Shown here one piece after another: positions 50,447 to 61,972 of a stretch of 64,000 nt of DNA. The DNA lies in assembly GCA_022575985.1 (NCBI GenBank), contig JAKSXM010000142.1, positions 2,852,001-2,916,000 of the forward strand, read 5' to 3'. A program made the translations under genes and the position numbers. Every line of letters begins with the position of its first letter. The stretch's first letter is position 1. The stretch is from Anagrus nilaparvatae (lineage: Eukaryota > Arthropoda > Insecta > Hymenoptera > Mymaridae). The notes beneath the pieces are model-generated. The model had not been told where the DNA came from, searched no databases, and was given only the letters and a program-made list of their open reading frames with translations.

Positions 50447-53182
50447 TATGTAGTAATATTATTTGAATTCTTGCTGGTAACTGAAAATATTTATCTATAA
50501 TAAAGAAGTAAGCAGAATGTAATAACAATAATTATGAAATTTTATTTGAAAAAGGTAATTAAAATTCTCGTTAAAGCCACTTAAATTAGTTTAACTATGT
50601 TTTTTAAATACTTTTTTTATAGTTTTCATTGCAATAAGCATATTTATTTCAAAACGACTTAAATATCAATGACGTAACTGTACTTAAGGTCAAGGGTGAC
50701 TTCTCAAAAAAATTTTTATTTATAAATGGTTTAGTGATATTAAAATTAACCTACAATAAATTTATTTGATTATTTTAGTATTTTCTTATTAAAATTAACA
50801 AATATATATATATATTTAATAGTATATAATAATAAGTTTATTCGCGTGTATGCTTTTTTTTTAAAAAAATGGCTTATTCCGCAATGCGTCAGTGTCCAAT
50901 TTTTACTTTTTTTTTATTTATTTATTTTAAAAAATTTCTTTTTGCACTTATTTTATTAATTTATTTTTATTTTAAATTATGTTTAAGTGTATACTAATTT
51001 TTTTGATTATAATTTTATGACATTTTTCTTTTTTTGGATAATTTTGTTTGCAGTAAACGTTTTTGGAATAATAAATATTTATTAGTGTTCTGGAGTTTTT
51101 GTATTATTTAAAATTTTTAGGTTATAATGGATATAAAGTTTCTTTCAAAATTAGTGGGTATTTACTAAAATTAAACAATCGAATAATTTTATGAATTTAA
51201 AGAAAAACTCTAGAAAGTGAATTTTAAACCTTCTAATTTATTCGTATACATTGAAATATATAAGTCGAGTTATGTAATTTGTATATTTTTTTTTCTCGAA
51301 AGAGAAATGAACTCTTCGTATTATATATAAGACTATGTACATTGCTGCTAAATATATGACTAAAATACCTTTCAAGAATTTTTTAATATTATAATTTGGG
51401 TACTGAGGAGAATTTTTACTAATACATGGCATTCCTAATACTTTAAATTTTAATTTGTGTATTAAATTTACATTGTAAATGAATTATAATCTGTTTTAAA
51501 TTATAATAAAATTTAAATTATAACTAACGTATTAATGCATTTCTCATCATTTTTTGTAAATATGGAATTTTGTGATTACTAATACTTAATGTGAGGGCAA
51601 TTTTTAATAATTCTTTAATGAATTTAATCATATCGAAAATTAAGCCATAATGGACTCGATATAATCATAAAGTGATATAATTTTTAAAAAATTATTGTCA
51701 TAAGTAAAAATTTTAATTTCTTACCAAAAGACACAGTTTTTCAAGTAGAGACTGTCTAGTACCTTGAAATATTTGTTGCGTTTTTTATTCTATTTAACCT
51801 AACTTGTCACGATGTCACTCTTCATTAAATAGTTTATAATACTATTACTAAAAACATAAATTTCAATAAATCTTTTAATTATTACTTTAACCATTCCATA
51901 CATTCTGAATTTCCCTGATGATTAGTTCAACTTAGGATGTCAAACTCTAAAAGTTTTAAATTAACTAAAGTTTCAAAGAAAATTTTCAAAGACTGATAAT
52001 TAAATTAGAAAAATAGTTCTTTTTGATGAATGTAAAAAAAACTATAAAATATTACACCCTTAAAATTTTATATTGGTTTTTATATTGTTTAACAAAAAAA
52101 AAAATAAAAAAATTGAAGTAAAGAAAGTAATAAACGTACACGTAAGAATAATAAAAATGTCTCTTGTAACACATAAACATAAAAAAAAGTACTTTATAAA
52201 GGTAATGGTAAAAGAAAATGTATAAATATAAATTTTTTTTCAAAATACTACAGAAAATAGACTTTTCTTTATTTGTTAAGGGTGAATATAACATAAAGGG
52301 AAATCATGTCTTAGACAAGAAGATGCCAAGTTTTTTTTTTTTTTAAATTACTTGCTTTTTTCTTTTGTTTTATAATGGTTCAACGATTTAAAGTAAAATT
52401 TTATCATTTATCAAGTTTTTAAGTACTTTATTTACATTGTTTTTTTCAAAAATTATTATTACATTTTTATTTTTTTAATTATGCAAGTAATTAAGTTTTT
52501 TGTAAAATAAAATTCTTTTAGAGTAATAAAAAAATGCTGAAAAGCTTTAGATTTTTTTTATTTTATTGGTTTTATTTTTTAAGTACCTTTTTATTTGAAT
52601 TATTGATTGAATTGATGCAGATATGTATAAGATTAAAAGAAATTTTTTTAAAAAAGTACTTAAATTTATTCAAATTTTCGAAAAAAGTAGTTTATTTTTT
52701 ATGATTTTTCTTCACCATATTATACTAGATGTTAAGAATAATGGTTAGTCTTAGTAAAGCTGTTGTATGTAATAATATTAAAATATTAATGAATTCATGC
52801 TAATTTACAAAAAAAAAATTAACACGTATTTGTAATTTTATAACTTTTTACGAGATTTGAGAGTATAAAATTAAGTAACTGATCCCCTAGGAGTAATAAT
52901 AGCAAGTATTCAAAACTTGGACAGTCAATCAATCCTAGCTAAGAGGCTTACTATTAAACTGGCCTTATGGTTGAATATAAATATTTTAAGCCTGGCTTAC
53001 CCAACAGTTGAAGTTAGTTGAGTAACTTTATTCAACCGTAAAACTGACCAAAAAGTTTACTTTCTAGTTATAGGTCAAATTTAATAGAGAAGTTTTTTTA
53101 GTAGGTACTAATTAACTAAGTTTTCTATGATAAATATTTTAATTTTTGGCAGGAAAAATATTCTTGCTGAAAAAAATAGCTA

Positions 53183-53477
53183 TTCGTCGTGGTAGGTGAA
53201 CATACAGCGCCACCGAATCCGTACTATTGAGAATAGCCAGAGTAACCGGGAAACTATAATAAAATTTTTTTTTATTATTTATAAAAAATTTTATATTAAA
53301 AGAAACAAGTATTATTAAAAATCATATTTATATTATTAATTTATATTTTTTGATGAAAAATTTTTATAAATAGCAAGAATTAATTTTACTAGTTTCCCGG
53401 TTCAAGTTTAAGATTTACTCTGGCTATTCTCAATAGCACCGATTCGGCGGCGCTGTATGTTTACCTACCACGACGAA
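53183..53477. mobile_element. MITE with about 65-bp strong inverted ends
   Basis: The left end TTCGTCGTGGTAGGTGAACA (53183) and the right end TACCTACCACGACGAA (to 53477) begin an inverted repeat. It continues inward through ACAGCGCC / GGCGCTGT, CCGAATC / GATTCGG, and TATTGAGAATAGCCAGAGTA / TACTCTGGCTATTCTCAATA. A second matching block is CCGGGAAACT / AGTTTCCCGG. The centre is AT-rich and non-coding. The ends are far more GC-rich than the surrounding DNA. Confidence 0.88.
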
Positions 53478-55479
53478 ATACCTGATCATATTCTGTATGG
53501 ATAAGGTTAAGTGGAAGTGTTTACAGAAGAAGACACATTACAGATTTTAACCTTTATTGGAAACACCAGATATATTTGATTTTAATACATTTTATACATT
53601 AGAAGATTTATTTTTTATTTTTTGATTTATATTTTAGATAATACATAATTTAACTTACGTTGACGTTTCACCCTTATTTATACTATTCCGATCTCATTTC
53701 ACTTGCGAGAAAAATTTCATTAAAACCTAACTTTTTACAAATATACTAAAAACTTATTTTTCATCAAAAATTTTAAAATTGATCTTATCATAATTTGCTC
53801 AAAACCAAATTTTAATAATTCTACCAATAAAAAAATTTTATATTTACAATTATCTATTTGAACAAAATTTAATAAAACATCTATGTCAATAAATTAAAGT
53901 ACTTTTTTTTTAATAGTATATATTGAAAGTTAAATAACCCTAAGTACACAAAAAATAGTCTTGAATAAATATCTAACCTACCCATCTATCTACAAAGCAA
54001 TAAAATACAAGAGATATACCAACATAAAGTATCATTCAAATTTAATAAATTTTCTGTGTATATTTACAGAGTATTATTAAGTAATATAGTAGTCCAAGTT
54101 TAAAAAAACTTAGGCGACAATTGAGCCGGATTTAAGAATAAACCAATTTATGTTTACTGGTTCTATTTTTAAGTAGTATAAACTTTAAATTATCAGAGGT
54201 CATCGTCACGCTCTTGTACGTCTGTTTTTTTAATTTTGTTTAGGTAGAAGTCAAGTGTGTATTTTTGTCTATAAATATTATAGAATTACAGTATGGTAGA
54301 TAATATTATTGATTTGCAGTATTAAATTACTAGCTATAATTAGCCAACTAAGCAAATTAATTGGTAATTAACCTAGATAGATACTAGAGAATTACTAAAA
54401 AATTCATAACCAAAATTGAATTTCACTTAAATTTGTCTTTTATATAAGTAAATAAAAATTTTATTTATTAAATTCACAAAATTATATTAAATTTTCAGAA
54501 CAAAGAAAATGATACTAAAAGTAGTCTTCATTATTAATTTAATTTGAAAAAAAAATTTCTTTCTTTATTCTTTAGTACAAAAAATGTGATTTTTGAACTT
54601 TTTATTGAAGTCTTTTTTTATTTTCTTTTATTCCCTAAAGTAAAAATGATGACAGGAAGATAAAAATTTCAAGTGTAATGCTAGCCAAAAGTTATTACTT
54701 AAGTGTTTTGGCGTTAGATTTTCTATAATACTAGCTGATTTTTTCTTGGATTGATATTTATTATGAATACCAATTGGTTCAGTAATAAAATATTTGAAAG
54801 CTTTTTGGTATTAAATCAGAAAAATGCCTTTACTCAATTTTAAATGAAAAATCAATGACACGATAACTTATACTTCTTATCTGTTTCTTTGAATTTTCAT
54901 TTTAAAAAAGAAAATAATAAATAATAAAAAAAAGCAGCACATAGGATCAAAATGAAAAAAAATAAGTTAAAAAAATATAGTTTCTCATTTATCATTTATA
55001 TTAAGGTACGATACGAGAAAAAGTTCAAATAATAATAAAACAGTCTGGTGTAGAGTATAATATACAGAAAATATTTATAAAACTAAAATGTCAGATAAGA
55101 AATAAAAATGAGATATGTTTTATGTACGAAAAACTAAATAAAATAAGGGACAATTTTCATATATTCATGTTATTATTCTACAATTTTGTAAGTAGTTACG
55201 TGTATTGTTCTATAGATATAACATGTATAGATTTCTGTAGTATCAGACATTAATGTGGGATCGATAAAATTTATCTAGTATTTCGTTGTATTTTATTTGG
55301 GGTTAACTTGAGCTCGTTGTCGAGGTGATGTAATTGATGTTAATACATTAAAATTGTATTCGGTGTATAGAATTTCCAATTAACTGTTTTATTTTTTTTT
55401 GTAACCGCATTATTTGTGTAAATTAATTTATGTAACTAAAATAATTAGCAGTCAAACTTAATTTATTATTTTATGTTAG

Positions 55480-55815
55480 CGGCCAGAAAACACATATTTT
55501 CCGGCTATTCGAAAAATAGTATATTACTAGCCCGTAAAGAATGGCTCAAATCGTACGTAAACCATCCAAGGCGAAACCGAGGTTGGTAAACTGCAATTCG
55601 GGTCAGTCTTTATTTATGAACAAGGATTTTATACGATTTTTCTTCGTCAGTGACGAGAAAACACGTCTTTTCTAGTCTCGCAGCAGCTAAAAACGTGATT
55701 TCTTGCCACTGACGATGAAAAATTGAGTTTTGCCCTCGGCCGTAAGAAATAGTGCCCCAGATCATAGTTTGCCAATTTATACGTGCGATCTGGGCCATTC
55801 TCTATTTTTGAGGCC
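55480..55815. repeat. Dispersed repeat family R1, copy D (both ends present)
   Basis: The most complete member. The left end AAAGAATGGCTCAAATCGTACG (from about 55535) faces the right end ATACGTGCGATCTGGGCCATTC (to about 55800). The interior has the GAGGTTGGTAAACTGCAATT block, plus a hairpin CGTCAGTGACGAGAAAACACG...CGTGATTTCTTGCCACTGACG. The terminal inverted repeats show that family R1 is a MITE; copies A and C are half-elements. Confidence 0.8.
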
Positions 55816-58093
55816 TAGGATAAAATATTATAATTACTGAAAATATTATACAATAAATTTAATTTAAATTATTCATTGTTTTACGTGTAATAATTTTTTA
55901 TTATTTTCCCTTATATTTGTACAGTTTCAAAACTACAAAAACTGAATTTATCTAAAAAAATACCAAGCAAATGCTGTAAAATTCTGCAAAATAATTAGAA
56001 AATTAATAAACCACAAATGAACTTAGGTTATTAGAAAGAGAAAAAGAGAAGAAAAAAAACCGCAATTATTCCATTTAGCCCCAATTTCTCCCAGAAAGTA
56101 AAGTATTAAGCTCGGAAGAAAATGAAGGGCATAATATGTTTAAGAGAAACCTGTGAACCGTGTAAATTTGAGTATATTATACATAAGCAAAGCTCACTTT
56201 ACTGCAAGTTAATGTGAAGAGGTCGCGGACTTTCTGTTTCTTCTATATTTATACTTCACGTAGCTAACTACTTATAAAACACATGTTTCAATGTATACAT
56301 AAATATATACAAGCAGTTTTTCTTACAATTACGAGTTCCATTTTTTTAAAAAGAGCTTTAAAAGTGGTGCAGCGAAAGAGTAAATTAATAGGGATATTTT
56401 CAGCAGATGAAAAATATTTTTAAAAATTTTATCAAGTTGTAGCATTGATTTCTTTGATTTGTATTTTCGTTGGAGTTTCGAGCTGGTTATTTTATCTTTG
56501 AAATACTTATGATTTTTATCATTCATTTTATTTTATGGCCTTCTTGACTTCAATTTTTAGGACTTTTACTTAAATTTCAGGGTAATTTTACCTACAAAAC
56601 TAAATAAACACCTAAAAATACTTAAGAAAAAATATAGAAAATTTCATCTCATTAATTTCATCTGAACTCACTCATATAGGTTACTTACATAAAAATTTAA
56701 TAACTCAACTATATGACATACAGTTCTGATTTTTTTCTATAAATCCTCCTATATATACCAACATATTATTTCTTCGAGTATAAGTATCAATTTGTTAAAT
56801 TTTATCTTATAATTGTCAAATAAATTTTAATAAATAAAAAAAATTCGCAGAAAAATTTTTCTATGAAAAATTCATGTTTTATATTGCTTTTTTCTCATAA
56901 AATGTATTTTAATAAAAATATGAGTTAAAAATTTTTTTTTTCTTACGTTTACTACTTGTTATCTATTATCATTATTGGATTTTATCCAAGATAAATATAA
57001 ATTATAGAATATAAATGTGTGTGTGTATCGATAAAAACGAATAAATGAGGATTCAGAAAACCTATTATGTATGTATACCTTTTTTTCAAGTAAATAAAAT
57101 TTTTATCAGAAAAGAAAATTGACTGATATGGCTCTTTTGTATAAGGTGGCCAGTATTATATTCAAGTAGATAAAAACATATGCTATGTGGTAATGGACAT
57201 TCTGATTGACATCGTTGGGGATTTTCGAAATTCTTTTTGGAATTTTATTGAAACTGGTAATAAAAAAGAATGATAAATGACAGTTTAAAAGATGCTGGGA
57301 GAATTGATAAATAAAATTGAATTTGGGTTTATTTCTTTGAAGGGAATCAGATGAATGAAATAGAGTGTTAATAGAAACGTATCGTTTTCTCTGAAATCTT
57401 GAATTTCTCGTAATGACAAAGTTCTTAGATATTATTGATGCAGGAAATGTTTAATGAGGTGAGTGGATATCTGAATGACATAATTTAGGGTAGAGGATAT
57501 TGATTGAAAACTCTAATCAAGTGTGCAGTGTACCTTTTAGATATTAACTGATGCATTGTTTTTTCTGTAAACAAGAATTTTAAACTAATTTCTGGATTAT
57601 AAATATTATTGCTTTCAAAAGAAGAGCAGAAGCAAAAAAAATGAAATATCTTTAAATTTCTCATAAACACGAATTGCAATAGTAAATAAAAAGTTGGTTT
57701 CTATTGTGTTACAAAAATAACTGATAATCTAATGGGAACACAAATAAATATTTGTATTTTTTGGAGAAATACAACGATCTTTTACATTAGAAACTGCTTT
57801 ATTTGTACTGAAACAATAATCCTTTTGTGATTAGCAGAACCCACTTGTGCTAAGGGGAAAAATCTCCTCGCTGTAAGCAGATTCCGCTAGCAGCAAGTTA
57901 ATATCCCGTTAATATTCTTTTAGTGTAGAATTTTGGAAAGGTAAATTTAAAATAAAAATAATTTTTAATAAAAAAAATGTTTAATTTTAGAAATTAAATA
58001 AAAATATAATATTGACTTGGAATTAGAAACCAAATATTTTTAATGTTGAGTTTTTTCAATTTTATCGTTTGACGTTAAAACCTGATAAAAGCT
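55816..58093. other. Non-coding flank downstream of Toll
   Basis: No coding exon supported. The right part holds the 3' UTR of the Toll gene on the - strand. A short (GT)n run lies at about 57017-57026. Confidence 0.5.
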
Positions 58094-61000
58094 TTAATTT
58101 TGTATAGTTAATTCTTGATCGTCGAGAGAATGTGGCAAAGCATAATACATTTTTCTCCAAAAATATGGATCACCCCATTTAATGTAAGTATTTGTTTGCA
58201 AGTAAGCTCTAAGTTCAACATCCAAATCATCAATGTCCCCAATATCCCCATATAATATAACAATAACACGACACAATTTTTCTTTAAACATTTGATGATG
58301 TGCTGTTTTAAATTCCATCATTCCCCAAGTACTTTTGATAAAATTAGCTGATAATACAATAATTGTACGCCTTGATGATTCGACTGATTCTATAATATTA
58401 TTTTGTATCCATTCGCCAGCTGCCCAATCACGAATATGAATACATAATTTATATGATTTTGGACCATCTTCTATTTTTGGTACTAATTCTTCCAAAACAA
58501 AATCTTCGTCTTGATGGCAAAAGCTTAGAAATACGTCATATTTTTTATCACGATCGATTTCTTCTTCTGATATACAAAAAAGACATAAATTTTTAGAATA
58601 TAAAAATATTTTTATTTCTAGTTGATAACGTGAATATACTCCAATTGATATTCCTGTAATACATAAAACTGATGATAGTAAAAACGTGATTATCATAAAG
58701 GGTTGAGTATAAATAAAATTAATGCAATAGTCATCATTAAGTTGGCTGAATGAAATTTTATTTTTAAAACATGTAATATTTTGCAATTCAGTTGATCTAT
58801 TTCTGAGTGATGGGGCGAATAATAATTCTAGAATAGAACAATCACAATTCCAAGGATTGTTCGCAAGTTCTAATTTCTTGAATGAACTAAAATATTGTTT
58901 AAGATTTTTCGAATCGATCAGGTGATCGATACTATTATTGACCAAATTCAATGTCTAAAAAATTGAAACATTTTAACAACGTCTAAAAACTCTAAAATTC
59001 TCAATATTTACCTTAACATTAGATTGTAAAATATTATCATCAAATTTAACAATTAAATTATTAGATAAATCCAATAATTTAATTTTATCATAATAATCTT
59101 TCGTCATGTCTGGAAACTCTCTAATTTTATTTGATTTCAAATATAAATCAATTTTCGTAATATTATTTCCACTCCACATTATTTTTGGTGGTTTTTTGAG
59201 ATTATTATTCGTACAGTTAATCAACAACGAATTATCATACTGTTTTAACCAATAAATACACTTTTCAGTACTTTGATTATTTACTTTACAGTAAAATTCT
59301 TTGTAATTGAAACTCTTAATATTTGTATTTTTAATATAATCTGGTTCATCACAATAAAGTTGATTGATTTTAAAATTTAAATAATTATTTGCCATATTAT
59401 CAATGTGTTTTAAAAAGTTATAGATTTTACAATCACATTTTATTGGATTATGTTGAATATCAACAGTAATTTTGATTGGATTGATAGAAATATTTAGCAA
59501 ATCAGTATTTAATAATAATTGATTTATTTTATTGTAGCTTAAATTAATATCAATATTTTTTGAAAATGTTAAAATATCTTCAAGCTGAAAAATGTAAAAA
59601 TTATTTTATTCAGTTTTAAAAAATATTTTTTAAAACAAATACTAACCTTAAGATGATTAATTAAATTATTACTTAAATCAAGTATTTCAAGATGTTCTAA
59701 TGACATCCAATCATCATAAATTTGTTTAATATTGTTATTTGATAAATTTAATATTTTTAATTTTTTTGTATAAAAAAACGGTGACATTGGTAAAATATTT
59801 GTACTTGAGACATTGTACTTTGATACATAGTTATTAAAATCTGATAATTCGTTATCAGAAAAATCAGCATACTCCAGGCTATCCATATCGAAAAATGTTA
59901 GTAAATTTAATACCTTTAACTGATTACCTTTGAATGATATATTTTTTAAATTTACCAAAGAGGTTAGTAAGAATCTGCAATAACAACAAAGTTATGAAGT
60001 AAAATAAATCAATAATATTTAATAATAAATAATATAGACTCTATGATAATCAATGAGCTAATAAGATACGGTTCAGTACTCAAAAGGCTATTTCCGGATA
60101 AGTATACTGATTTGGCCCCCTGAAACAAACCTAACTGAAGTAGTAGCACCTGAAAACTTATCGAAAAATTCACTGATTCCCGTTGGAATTAGACCTCTAG
60201 GCCATGACAGTCCCCCGAAAACCTAAAAAACCGTATATCCTATCCTATATATATATATAAATCTTTAATTATGTGTGTGTGTGTGTGTGTGTCCGAACGC
60301 GATAAACGAGAACACGATAAAAGCTACAGACATGGGGTTTACGGCAAAAGACGGAAAAAATTACGGGACAAAACATAGGCTAGGTTTTATTTTTATGTTG
60401 AAAAAACTGAATTTCCAAGAAAAAAATTTTTATTAAATTTTCAAAAAAAAACCAAAAAAACGGAAAACCGAGGAAAAATTTTACTATCAAAAAGAATTTT
60501 ATTCGATTCGGGCATATTTTTTACGTATCCATCCAAATTTTCAAGCTAATCGGCTCGATCTTTCAAAAGTTACAATCATTTTTCAAAAGTTATAAAAGTT
60601 TAGGACTAATATTATATATATTCGTAATTCTTACCTATTACTAATTTAGTAGATCAATAGAGTAACTAAAAGAAACTTGTACAGGTATTATCAGGGTGAA
60701 TCCTAGAATTGGTAGTTGAGGGAAGCAACTGCCACTTGCGGATCCTAGGGAAGGGTAATCAAGCTTTGTATCGCTGATCACTAATTATCCGCGTGAGTTC
60801 TAATGTCCGTAATTTTTATGATTCAGTAAATTTTAGATAATAATTCGGGTAAAAAAAGGTTGTTATACAAAATATTGAGTAAGCTAAAACAACATATCTT
60901 TGGAAAAATCAAGTTGCAGGGGTCCAGGGGGGCGCAGCCCCCTTGGCGGTTGCCGAGGAGAGCGAAGCGAGCCGGAGGCAGCTAGTATTTATATATATAT

Positions 61001-61941
61001 ATTTTTGCTTTTAAAGCGTGGGTAAATAGCGGGAACAGAATAGAACGATTAGGACTGCAGAATGGTTGCTATTGGTAAAAATCAGTTTAATAAATACCCT
61101 TTTACATTTTTGGTACAATAAAAAACTATTTAAAGTAAAAATTTCATAGTAGTTAAAAAAGCGCGGATAAACGGTGGTACACGATTTTGAATTTTCGGGT
61201 ATTAGAAACTGGTTACCGCTCCAGAAGATTTTCTATAAAATTAAAAAATATGTTTTTTCAACCCACCAGGACTATAAAAAAAATTTAAGGATGGTATATT
61301 TTTTTATGCTCAAAAAAAAAATTCAAAATTATATTTCAGGGTCTTAAAGAAGTCCTAAAAGCCAAAAAAAAATTGTTTTGATAAGTTGTGGAATGTAAGT
61401 TTTCCGGCCTATGGGCACAGCATTATCTGTTTATGGGTCAAAGAAATTAACTAAAATCTAAAAAAACCCAAAAAATCGGTTATTTAAGTTTTTGTGGGCC
61501 TGTCGTGACCTAGAGGTCAAATTCCAACGGGAATCAGTGAATTTTCTGATAATGCTACAACTTACTTTAGGTTTGATTCCGGGGGCCAAATCAGTATACT
61601 CATCCGGAAGTAGAATTTAAATTCTATAGTAGCATTTAATTTAAATTTTATCCAAAAGTTTAGTATCTAACAATTCTTAAGTTGAAGTCTAGAATGACGA
61701 AAGATATTAATTACAAGACATTGATTAAAAAAATATACTTTGAAATTTTGAGATATCTAAACTATTTACTTGATTATAATAATTCATAGAAAAAAGGTGA
61801 AATATTAAAATCTAATGAAAATTAATGTATTATTCTATTATTTCCAAAAAATGTAAATTTACTATATTCTGTTCAAATACTTTTATAATTTAATCTGTTA
61901 GCTTAATAACTTCTATATAATGTAAGTTCTAAAAGCTTAAA

Positions 61942-61972
<31 letters not shown>

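Larger units (their letters stand above)
48271..55479. other. Gene-poor AT-rich DNA around two MITEs
   Basis: Apart from the elements at 50111-50446 and 53183-53477 I see no supported feature. Open frames of 62-80 codons here are poly-Phe/Tyr/Lys artefacts of A/T runs. If the exon at 45,975 is futsch, this may be its large first coding intron. Confidence 0.45.
60086..61613. mobile_element. Transposon-like element with about 140-bp inverted ends in Toll intron
   Basis: The left end (TTTCCGGATAAGTATACTGATTTGGCCCCC..., CACTGATTCCCGTTGGAATT, ACCTCTAGGCCATGACAG) is mirrored at the right end (CTGTCGTGACCTAGAGGTCA, AATTCCAACGGGAATCAGTG, GGGGGCCAAATCAGTATACT, CATCCGGAAG). The arms are about 85-90% alike by eye. 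No transposase frame exists inside, so it is non-autonomous. Its interior is enlarged by another insertion at about 60238-60986. Confidence 0.85.
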
